The translations under genes were made by a program, and so were the position numbers. From contig JAFGLP010000069.1 of NCBI GenBank assembly GCA_016927965.1, positions 1 through 5,720 of the forward strand: a stretch of 5,720 nucleotides of DNA. Reading direction: 5' to 3'. Origin of the DNA: Dehalococcoidia bacterium. Its GTDB lineage: Bacteria; Chloroflexota; Dehalococcoidia; GIF9; UBA5629. Of this stretch, positions 1 to 5,720 are shown in pieces. How positions within the stretch are numbered: position 1 is the first letter of the stretch; each line of letters begins with the position of its first letter. A model generated the notes under the pieces. That model was not told the origin of the DNA and did no database searches. It worked only from the letters and a program-made list of their open reading frames with translations.

Positions 1-21
1 ATGACTGGAGGAAAAAGGTGA
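1..21 (+). other. Possible 3' end of an upstream gene overlapping the first GH57 start
   Basis: The frame starting at base 1 is open until TGA at 19-21. That stop overlaps the GTG start at 18 as GTGA, the four-base arrangement typical of translationally coupled genes. A second possible upstream end is TGA at 2-4 in another frame. Only about 20 bases are visible, so the presence of an upstream gene is inference and its product is unknown. Confidence 0.25.
7..11 (+). promoter_or_regulatory. Ribosome binding site for the GTG start at 18
   Basis: GGAGG sits six bases before GTG at 18-20, a strong Shine-Dalgarno match at good spacing. It decides for the GTG start, because no ATG lies nearby in that frame. 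Confidence 0.75.
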
Positions 22-1319
22 TATACTGGGCGCCGCTCTTCCACTTCTACCAGCCCCCCACACAGACTCCTTCGATATTGATGAAGGTGAGCAACGAATC
101 CTACCGCCCGATACTGGCTGTCCTGGGCGAGTTTCCCAACGCCAAAGCCACTTTTAATATAAATGCAGTCCTGACCGAGATGCTGGCGCTTTACGGCTAT
201 ACGGATATTATAGAAAGTATGCGAAAGCTGGCCGAGAGGGGCCAGGTGGAATTCACCGGTACCGGCAAATACCACCCGATTTTACCGTTGATTCCACGCA
301 GCGAGGCGGAACGGCAGATACGGCTGAATCATGATACCAACAGGCAATACCTCGGCGATGCTTTTCAGCCGCGCGGTTTCTTTCCCCCGGAGATGTGCTA
401 TTCCAGCGACATCGTGAAGCCGGTAGTAGAATCAAGGTGCAGGTGGATTATTGCCAGCGGGATCGCCTGCCCCGTCAAATGGCCGATGGATGTCATTCAT
501 ACCATAGATTACCCGGGTGAGCAGGTCGCGGTTCTATTCAGGGATGATATATTAAGCAACAAGATCAGCTTTAAGGACCTTGATGGGAATGGATTTATCG
601 AACATCTCAAGCAATTCCGTAAGACTGAAGGCGATGTATACGTAATAACCGCCATGGATGCCGAGACCTTCGGGCACCATATTCAGCACTGGGACAAGCT
701 GTTTCTTTCACAGGTCTACGAAGTGCTGGCTCCTGAAGCTAATAAAGCAGGCGTATTGCGGGAGCAGAAGCCGCTGGCTGACCAGCACCGTAAACTATTC
801 AAGTATGAAAAAGCGGCCGGTACTGAAGATATTAAAATCGTTACTATCAGCGAACTGCTGGAGATATTTCCCAGGGGGCAAAAGATAATCCCGCTGCCGT
901 CATCCTGGAGCACTTCCGCCGATGACATTAAAATGCAGAACTATTATCCGCTGTGGAAAGATAAAAATAATCCAGTACATACCATGCAATGGGAGCACCT
1001 CGACCTTGCAATAGACGTTGCTTACAAGGCAATTGATGTGGCCGATGGTGTGGCCAGCCTTGAGTTTGCGGCTATCGCCAGGAATACGCTGGACCTGGCC
1101 CTGCACAGCTGCCAGTTCTGGTGGGCCAGCAAGCAGCCGATGTGGAATATAAACATGATATACAAGGGCTTGACCCTGCAGCGTGAAGTAATGCTGAACG
1201 CGTATAAAGCTATTTCACTCAGCGGCTGTCCGCCGGAGATGAAAAAGGAATATTATTATCGTGTGGTTGCAGGCCGTCACGTATTCGACCAGATCACGGA
1301 CTACCTGTATACGGATTAA
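18..1319 (+). CDS. Short GH57 glycoside hydrolase, catalytic domain only, specificity unknown
   Basis: A 433-residue protein with the five conserved regions of glycoside hydrolase family 57 in order, each in a variant form: HFYQP at 9-13 (usual HxHQP), GQVEFT at 75-80, FPPEMCY at 122-128 (usual WLxERV), AMDAETFGHH at 212-221 (usual HDDGEKFGVW), and SCQFWWAS at 364-371. By alignment with the family, E125 is the expected nucleophile and D214 the acid/base, so it is probably an active retaining enzyme acting on an alpha-glucan. The substrate cannot be read from the sequence. There is no signal peptide or membrane segment, so it is likely cytoplasmic. It lacks the middle and beta-sandwich domains found in the 4-alpha-glucanotransferase type, ending about 60 residues after the last motif. 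The GTG start is supported by GGAGG six bases upstream and puts HFYQP at residue 9, where the family expects it. The frame is open to the left edge, so an earlier start is not excluded. It is followed 20 bases later by a PRC-barrel gene and then a second GH57 gene, suggesting one operon. Confidence 0.9.
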   Translation: MIYWAPLFHFYQPPTQTPSILMKVSNESYRPILAVLGEFPNAKATFNINAVLTEMLALYGYTDIIESMRKLAERGQVEFTGTGKYHPILPLIPRSEAERQIRLNHDTNRQYLGDAFQPRGFFPPEMCYSSDIVKPVVESRCRWIIASGIACPVKWPMDVIHTIDYPGEQVAVLFRDDILSNKISFKDLDGNGFIEHLKQFRKTEGDVYVITAMDAETFGHHIQHWDKLFLSQVYEVLAPEANKAGVLREQKPLADQHRKLFKYEKAAGTEDIKIVTISELLEIFPRGQKIIPLPSSWSTSADDIKMQNYYPLWKDKNNPVHTMQWEHLDLAIDVAYKAIDVADGVASLEFAAIARNTLDLALHSCQFWWASKQPMWNINMIYKGLTLQREVMLNAYKAISLSGCPPEMKKEYYYRVVAGRHVFDQITDYLYTD

Positions 1320-1339
1320 TAGAAGCAGGGGGAAAAGAA

Positions 1340-1561
1340 ATGAGATCAAGCGAGCTTACCGGAAAAGAGGTAATAGACGCAGAGGCTAAAATCGTGGGGT
1401 CTGTGAGGGAACTGGATATCGATATAAAAAATTGGACTATTAACGGGATTGTGATTAAAACCGGGTTCATTAAAAAACTGATCGTTAAGACCGCTGATAT
1501 CGACAGGATCGGCGACAAAGTCATACTGAAGGTTGCCCTGGATAAAATTCAGAAATCCTGA
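1340..1561 (+). CDS. Small PRC-barrel domain protein
   Basis: A 73-residue protein that is essentially one PRC-barrel domain (the fold shared by photosynthetic reaction centre H subunit, RimM C-terminus and YlmC/YmxH-like proteins). It opens with SELTGKEVID at 4-13, followed by a turn and the strand IVGSVRELDID at 18-28. The pattern NGIVIKTG lies at 35-42 and the closing IDRIGDKVIL at 54-63, a hallmark ending for this family. No catalytic residues, metal ligands, signal peptide or membrane segment are evident. Domains of this kind are generally thought to mediate protein or RNA contacts, and the role of stand-alone copies is poorly known. The ATG start has AGGGGGA (1327-1333) six bases upstream. 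It sits 20 bases after one GH57 gene and 35 before another, so a link to alpha-glucan metabolism is inferred from position only. Hand counts of two lines of the gene (1381-1500) give about 38% GC, lower than much of the neighbouring mutS. Confidence 0.85.
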   Translation: MRSSELTGKEVIDAEAKIVGSVRELDIDIKNWTINGIVIKTGFIKKLIVKTADIDRIGDKVILKVALDKIQKS

Positions 1562-1578
1562 GCAGCTAATAGAATATC

Positions 1579-1583
1579 GGGAG
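1579..1583 (+). promoter_or_regulatory. Candidate ribosome binding site for the TTG start at 1597
   Basis: GGGAG lies 13 bases before the TTG, which is longer than ideal. A GGA at 1586-1588 is better placed but weaker. The start is supported mainly by protein alignment: an in-frame TAG at 1570-1572 with no ATG or GTG after it leaves TTG at 1597 as the only start that keeps the N-terminal family motif. Confidence 0.4.
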
Positions 1584-1596
1584 ACGGAATAAGGCG

Positions 1597-3729
1597 TTGA
1601 AGCGGATATTTCTCGGTCTGGCTATCCATAATCACCAGCCTATCGGCAATTTCCCCTGGGTCTTTGAGGACTCGTATGCCAGGGCATATCTGCCGATGGT
1701 CGAAGCCCTGCGGCGGCATCCGGCTATCAATGTCTCCCTGCATTACAGCGGCTGCCTTTATGACTGGCTTACCGCAGAGCACCCTGAATTCATTGAATAT
1801 TTGCAGGAGCTGACCGGCAGGGGGCAGGTGGAGATCATGGGTGGTGGCTACTATGAACCTATACTGTCGGCTATCCCGGATAGGGACAGGGCGGGACAGA
1901 TCAGGATGATGTCGGATTTTATTGAGCGTATATTCGGCTGCCGTCCGGCGGGAATGTGGTTGGCGGAAAGGGTCTGGGAGCAGGGGCTGGCCCGTGTGCT
2001 GTCGAATGGCGGTATGGACTGGACGCTGGTGGATGATACCGGCTTTAAGATGGTAGGGAAGGATGACGAGGAGCTTTTCAGCTACTTCAATACCGAGGAG
2101 CAGGGGAGCTATCTTAAAATATTCCCCATATCCAAGTATCTCAGGTACTCCATCCCCTGGCATACCGTGGACCAGGTGCTGGGATATCTTAAAGATAACT
2201 CATCGGAAAGCGGGGATAGGATAGCCGTGCTGGGCGACGACGGCGAGAAATTCGGGGTCTGGCCGGAAACATACGCTCATTGCTGGGAAGATACCTGGAT
2301 AGAGGATTTCTTTAAAGCCGTGGAAGATAATGCCGAATGGTTGACGACGGTCAGGTTGGGCGACTATGTAAAAGAGTATAAGCCCGCCGGGAGGATCTAC
2401 CTGCCCTGCGCATCTTACGATGAAATGCTGGAGTGGTCGCTGCCCGCCGACAAATCATGGGAATACTCGCATCTCCGCCATGGCCTGGCTGATGAAGACA
2501 GGGCCGATATATTGCGCTATATGTATTGCGGCTACTGGCGCAATTTCATGGTCAAATATCCCGAGGTCAATCGCATGCACAAGAAAATGCTGCTGGTGCA
2601 TGGAAAAGTGCATAACGCACATATCATCGATGCCAACGAATGCGGTATGGACTATCTATGGCAGGCGCAGTGCAACTGCCCGTACTGGCACGGTGTTTTC
2701 GGGGGGATTTATCTTACCGATATCAGGGCCACGACTTATGCCAACCTGATCAGGGCTGAAAGACGGGCCGATGCCGTGATGCAAAGCTATAAGAAAGGCT
2801 ATACCTGGAGGCGGATAGACCTGGATGGCGACGGACACAGGGAAGTCCTTGCCGAAGGCCCGGAATTTAACCTCTATATCAGCCCGCACGAGGGCGGCAG
2901 CATATTTGAGTTGGACCATATAAGGAAGGCCTGTAACGTGCTCAGCAGCATGTCCCGCAGATTTGAAGGCTATCACAGGGATATACTGGAGGAGAACAGC
3001 GGCGATGCCGGGCAGGATGAAAATGGTGTGAAGAGCATCCATGATGTCGTGAGGGTAAAACAGCCGGATACCGGCAAGCCTGTTTATGATAATATGCCCC
3101 GCTCCAGTCTGCTGGACAGGTTCCTGGAAACCAGTGTGACCCCGGCAGATTTCGAGAGAAATGAGTTTACCGATTGCGGTGATTTTGCTGACGGTACGTA
3201 TGACTTCAGTGCGCAGGGCGGCGGCAAAAAATTGGATTTGATCCTGCAGCGTGAGGGCGGGATAAAGTGTGGGGATTCCATCCGCAGCATATCCATCGAG
3301 AAGAAGATAAGCCTGGAAGTAAACTCCGGGGTTATCGGCATCGACTATAAATTTACCAATAAAGGGAATGAGGTTATCGATACCCTCTTTGGCAGTGAAT
3401 GGAACATCAACCTGCTGGGGGGCGGGCACAACCCCAACGCATATTACCGTGTGGATGGCAGGGAAATCGAAGATGAGCGCCTGGATTCACGCGGGGAGAT
3501 AGCAGGGGTTGACCGGTTAATCCTGGGCAATACCTGCCTTGATATAGAGCTGGCGCTTGAGCTGGACCGGCCTTTAAACATCTGGCGTTTTCCGGTGGAG
3601 AGCATCTCCAATTCGGAGGGGGGAGTTGAGCAGGTTTACCAGTGCAGCTGCGTCGTCATCCTGCTGCCTTTGAAAATAGGGCCGGGGCAGTCCGGGACAT
3701 TCCACTATAGCTGGCATACCGTGATATAG
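1597..3729 (+). CDS. GH57 4-alpha-glucanotransferase / alpha-amylase type enzyme
   Basis: A 710-residue protein that should cleave alpha-1,4-glucans and transfer the released segment to another glucan (4-alpha-glucanotransferase), or hydrolyse it (alpha-amylase). Sequence alone does not separate the two. All five GH57 motifs are intact: HNHQP 11-15, GQVEIM 76-81, WLAERV 121-126 with nucleophile E124, GDDGEKFGVW 213-222 with acid/base D215, and AQCNCPYWHG 357-366. Spacing matches the Thermococcus litoralis enzyme (E123 and D214 there), and HNHQP starts at residue 11 in both, which supports the TTG start. After the barrel (about 1-280) come a helical segment (about 285-385) and a long beta-sandwich (about 400-710) with the family's PHEGGSIFEL at 430-439. 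The protein is about 50 residues longer than the 659-residue T. litoralis enzyme, mostly in the C-terminal part. An acidic loop, DLDGDG at 408-413, resembles a calcium-binding turn. No signal peptide is seen, so it is probably cytoplasmic and works on glycogen or maltodextrins. It is likely co-transcribed with the PRC-barrel gene 35 bases upstream. Confidence 0.93.
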   Translation: MKRIFLGLAIHNHQPIGNFPWVFEDSYARAYLPMVEALRRHPAINVSLHYSGCLYDWLTAEHPEFIEYLQELTGRGQVEIMGGGYYEPILSAIPDRDRAGQIRMMSDFIERIFGCRPAGMWLAERVWEQGLARVLSNGGMDWTLVDDTGFKMVGKDDEELFSYFNTEEQGSYLKIFPISKYLRYSIPWHTVDQVLGYLKDNSSESGDRIAVLGDDGEKFGVWPETYAHCWEDTWIEDFFKAVEDNAEWLTTVRLGDYVKEYKPAGRIYLPCASYDEMLEWSLPADKSWEYSHLRHGLADEDRADILRYMYCGYWRNFMVKYPEVNRMHKKMLLVHGKVHNAHIIDANECGMDYLWQAQCNCPYWHGVFGGIYLTDIRATTYANLIRAERRADAVMQSYKKGYTWRRIDLDGDGHREVLAEGPEFNLYISPHEGGSIFELDHIRKACNVLSSMSRRFEGYHRDILEENSGDAGQDENGVKSIHDVVRVKQPDTGKPVYDNMPRSSLLDRFLETSVTPADFERNEFTDCGDFADGTYDFSAQGGGKKLDLILQREGGIKCGDSIRSISIEKKISLEVNSGVIGIDYKFTNKGNEVIDTLFGSEWNINLLGGGHNPNAYYRVDGREIEDERLDSRGEIAGVDRLILGNTCLDIELALELDRPLNIWRFPVESISNSEGGVEQVYQCSCVVILLPLKIGPGQSGTFHYSWHTVI

Positions 3730-3775
3730 AACATACCGCCGCTTTTCTGTAATAATAGTGGCCGGGATTTAACAT
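3730..3775 (+). other. Gap between the long GH57 gene and mutS
   Basis: These 46 bases contain no clear hairpin followed by T residues, so no terminator is called. A TAATAAT string at 3750-3756 could serve as a -10 box, but no matching -35 box is evident. A weak GGGA at 3764-3767, eight bases before the ATG at 3776, is the only ribosome-binding candidate. Read-through from the GH57 genes into mutS is therefore possible. Confidence 0.4.
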
Positions 3776-5720
3776 ATGTCTGTGACTCCACTCAGAAAAC
3801 AATACCTGCGCGTCAAACAGCGCTATCCCGAAGCGATTGTATTCTTCCGGCTGGGCGACTTCTACGAGACTTTCGATGATGACGCCAGGACCACATCGCG
3901 CGAGCTTGAGATAGTGCTGACCTCGCGGGAGATGGGCAAAGGGGTTAAGGTGCCGCTGGCCGGCATTCCGTACCACGCCGTAGAAAATTACCTGTCCAAA
4001 CTGATCAGCCGCGGCTACAAGGTGGCCATCTGCGAGCAGCTTACTCCCCCCGGCAACGGTCTGGTTGAACGGGACGTTATCCGCGTGGTCACCCCGGGGA
4101 CGGTCATAGAGCCCGGCATGCTCACCGACAAGAGCAACAACTACCTGGTCAGCATCGTTGCCAGGAAAGGGCAGGCCGGCGTGTCTTACGTAGATATCAC
4201 GACGGGAGAGTTCGCCGCAACGCAGCTCCCGCTGGAGCTGGCCGCCGATGAGATCGGGAGGCTGGACCCGGCCGAGCTGATTCTGCCTGTATCCGGGGAG
4301 TTCGATGCCGGCTCTTTCCGCAACGTCAGCAAGCTGGATGACTACTATTTTGAGAAGGATGTCGCCGGCAGGGCCTTACTGGACCATTTTGCAGTGGCTT
4401 CGCTGGACGGCTACGGCTGTGCCGGGCTGCCTCTGGCGGTCAGCGCCGCCGGGGCCATCATCGGCTATTTGAAAGAGAACCAGAAAGCAGCGCTGGGGCT
4501 GCTGACCCATCTTGCCACGTACTCGGCGCAGGCTTTCATGACGCTGGACACAAATACCAGCCGCAACCTTGAGATTTTCAGCAGCCTGCGCTGGGGCACG
4601 GCGCAGGGCTCCCTGCTGTCGGCCGTCGACCTTACCAGGACTGCCATGGGCGGCCGCCTGCTGAAGCGTTTCCTGGGACAGCCGCTGCTGGATATCAGCG
4701 TACTGGAAAGCCGCCAGCAGGCGGTGGAGTGGTTTTATAAGGACACCATGGCACGCAGATCGGTAACATCATTATTGAAAGATATCCCTGATATGGAGCG
4801 CATTATCAACCGTATCAAAAGCGGAAATGCCAATGCGCGTGACCTGGTTGCCCTGAAGTCGGGCCTGGAAAAGACGGCTGAAATTCTGGCAGGCCTCGGT
4901 GAAGCTCCCTCAGTGATAACGGATGGCTTGAAGCAGTCACCCGAAGTAATCGATTTAATCGGGCAGTCCATCGCCGATGAGCCTAACATCAGTTTCGACC
5001 ATGGCGGTGTGATCAGGCAGGGATTTTCCGAAGAGCTCGACAAGGTGAGGGTGATCTCAGCGGACGCCCGCCAGTTCCTGGCAGGATTGGAGAAGCAGGA
5101 GAAGGAGCGGACGGGCATCAAGTCGCTCAAAATCGGGTACAACAGGGTCTTCGGGTATTACATCGAGGTATCGACCTCCAACCTGGGCTCGGTGCCGGCC
5201 GATTACATACGCAGGCAGACGCTTACCAATGGCGAGCGCTTCTATACGCCACAGATGAAAGAATACGAGTCCATGATACTGAATGCCCGTGACCGCATGA
5301 TCGAGCTTGAGAAGTCGTTGTTCTCCCAGGTATGCGGCCAGGTGGCGGCTTACGGAGAGAGAATACTCTCCTCTGCTGCGGCGCTGGCGCATATAGATGT
5401 CTATTCCAGCCTGGCGGAGGTAGCCTCACGCAACGGATATGTGAAGCCGCAATTGAATAACGGCGATTCCATAAAAATAAAGGGCGGCAGGCACCCGGTA
5501 GTGGAACAGGCGCTGGGCAGGGCGTCTTTCATCCCCAACGATACAGCCCTTTGCAACCAGGACGACCAGTTGATTGTATTGACCGGTCCCAACATGGCGG
5601 GCAAGTCCACCTATTTGAAGCAGGTCGCATTGATCGTGCTGCTGGCCCAGACCGGCAGCTACGTCCCTGCCGATGAGGCGGAGATCGGCGTGATGGACCG
5701 CATCTTCACGCGCATCGGCG
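3776..5720 (+). CDS. mutS: DNA mismatch repair protein MutS, 3' end outside the window
   Basis: The first 648 codons of MutS, which scans DNA for mismatches and small loops and recruits MutL using its ATPase. The reading frame is uninterrupted from the ATG to the edge. The N-terminal mismatch-reading domain carries FFRLGDFYETF at 23-33, with the Phe-x-Glu pair F29/E31 that wedges into the mismatch (F36/E38 in E. coli), then LAGIPYHAVENYLSKLI and VAICEQ. The connector domain begins near NNYLVSIV (121 on). Core motifs TLDTNTSRNLEIF (256-268) and TAMGGRLLKRFLGQPLLD (289 on) follow, and the clamp region holds KIGYNRVFGYYIEV (452-465). The Walker A loop GPNMAGKST is at 604-612 (K610). The window ends at the FTRIG stretch, before Walker B and the C-terminal dimerisation region. 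An in-frame TAA at 3770-3772 limits the start to this ATG or the GTG two codons later. It lies 46 bases after the GH57 gene and has no obvious functional tie to it. Confidence 0.97.
   Translation, partial: MSVTPLRKQYLRVKQRYPEAIVFFRLGDFYETFDDDARTTSRELEIVLTSREMGKGVKVPLAGIPYHAVENYLSKLISRGYKVAICEQLTPPGNGLVERDVIRVVTPGTVIEPGMLTDKSNNYLVSIVARKGQAGVSYVDITTGEFAATQLPLELAADEIGRLDPAELILPVSGEFDAGSFRNVSKLDDYYFEKDVAGRALLDHFAVASLDGYGCAGLPLAVSAAGAIIGYLKENQKAALGLLTHLATYSAQAFMTLDTNTSRNLEIFSSLRWGTAQGSLLSAVDLTRTAMGGRLLKRFLGQPLLDISVLESRQQAVEWFYKDTMARRSVTSLLKDIPDMERIINRIKSGNANARDLVALKSGLEKTAEILAGLGEAPSVITDGLKQSPEVIDLIGQSIADEPNISFDHGGVIRQGFSEELDKVRVISADARQFLAGLEKQEKERTGIKSLKIGYNRVFGYYIEVSTSNLGSVPADYIRRQTLTNGERFYTPQMKEYESMILNARDRMIELEKSLFSQVCGQVAAYGERILSSAAALAHIDVYSSLAEVASRNGYVKPQLNNGDSIKIKGGRHPVVEQALGRASFIPNDTALCNQDDQLIVLTGPNMAGKSTYLKQVALIVLLAQTGSYVPADEAEIGVMDRIFTRIG

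Noticed and set aside
570..600. EF-hand-like DLDGNG at residues 187-192 of the short GH57
   Set aside because: Only two acidic ligands are well placed, and the stretch sits within what looks like a conserved catalytic-domain segment of this subtype, so a metal site is not supported.
1416..1425. Ten-base palindrome ATATCGATAT
   Set aside because: It lies inside the PRC-barrel coding sequence, encodes ordinary family residues, and is not repeated elsewhere that I could see, so chance is the simplest explanation.
1549..2163. Long open frame of 204 codons on the minus strand
   Set aside because: It lies opposite the 5' part of the long GH57 gene, whose motifs prove the + strand coding. Its translation shows no family resemblance and is rich in Pro, His and Arg, as expected of an antisense shadow.
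2656..3429. Open frame of 257 codons on the minus strand
   Set aside because: It is antisense to the C-terminal half of the long GH57 gene, with no recognisable domain and no good ribosome-binding site noticed. Its length is explained by codon bias in the real gene.
3750..3756. TAATAAT as a -10 promoter box for mutS
   Set aside because: No convincing -35 element lies 16-18 bases upstream, and such AT strings are common by chance. It is noted in the gap entry only as a possibility.
4735..5610. Several overlapping minus-strand open frames
   Set aside because: All lie opposite mutS, which is continuous and motif-rich across this stretch.

Overview
The window reads as one densely packed, single-direction stretch of a bacterial chromosome. 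It holds four protein genes on the + strand with short gaps of 20, 35 and 46 bases. No RNA gene, insertion sequence, CRISPR array or convincing repeat was seen, and no gap exceeds 50 bases.

Layout. (1) 18-1319: a short, catalytic-domain-only glycoside hydrolase family 57 (GH57) protein of an atypical, apparently uncharacterised type. (2) 1340-1561: a 73-residue PRC-barrel protein. (3) 1597-3729: a second, long GH57 protein closely resembling the 4-alpha-glucanotransferase/alpha-amylase type of Thermococcus litoralis, with all five family motifs and the C-terminal beta-sandwich. (4) 3776 to the right edge: the first 648 codons of DNA mismatch repair protein MutS, cut off by the window just after the Walker A loop.

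How they fit together. The first three genes look like an operon for intracellular alpha-glucan (glycogen or maltodextrin) handling. Both GH57 proteins lack a signal peptide. The long one should cleave or transfer alpha-1,4-glucan segments. The short one keeps both catalytic carboxylates but differs in every family motif, so its substrate is open. The PRC-barrel protein between them has no catalytic look and may be a binding or regulatory partner. mutS belongs to a different process and is probably just the next gene on the strand. It may share the transcript, since no terminator is visible before it.

Organism. MutS of this type points to a bacterium. Frequent AGG (Arg) and ATA (Ile) codons, GTG and TTG starts, and the combination of GH57 enzymes with a small PRC-barrel protein fit an anaerobe such as a Dehalococcoidia-like Chloroflexota. 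This assignment is an impression from protein style, not a computed placement, and is held with low to moderate confidence.

The most interesting part is the GH57 / PRC-barrel / GH57 cassette, and within it the divergent short GH57. Nothing else in the window looks like a previously undescribed system.
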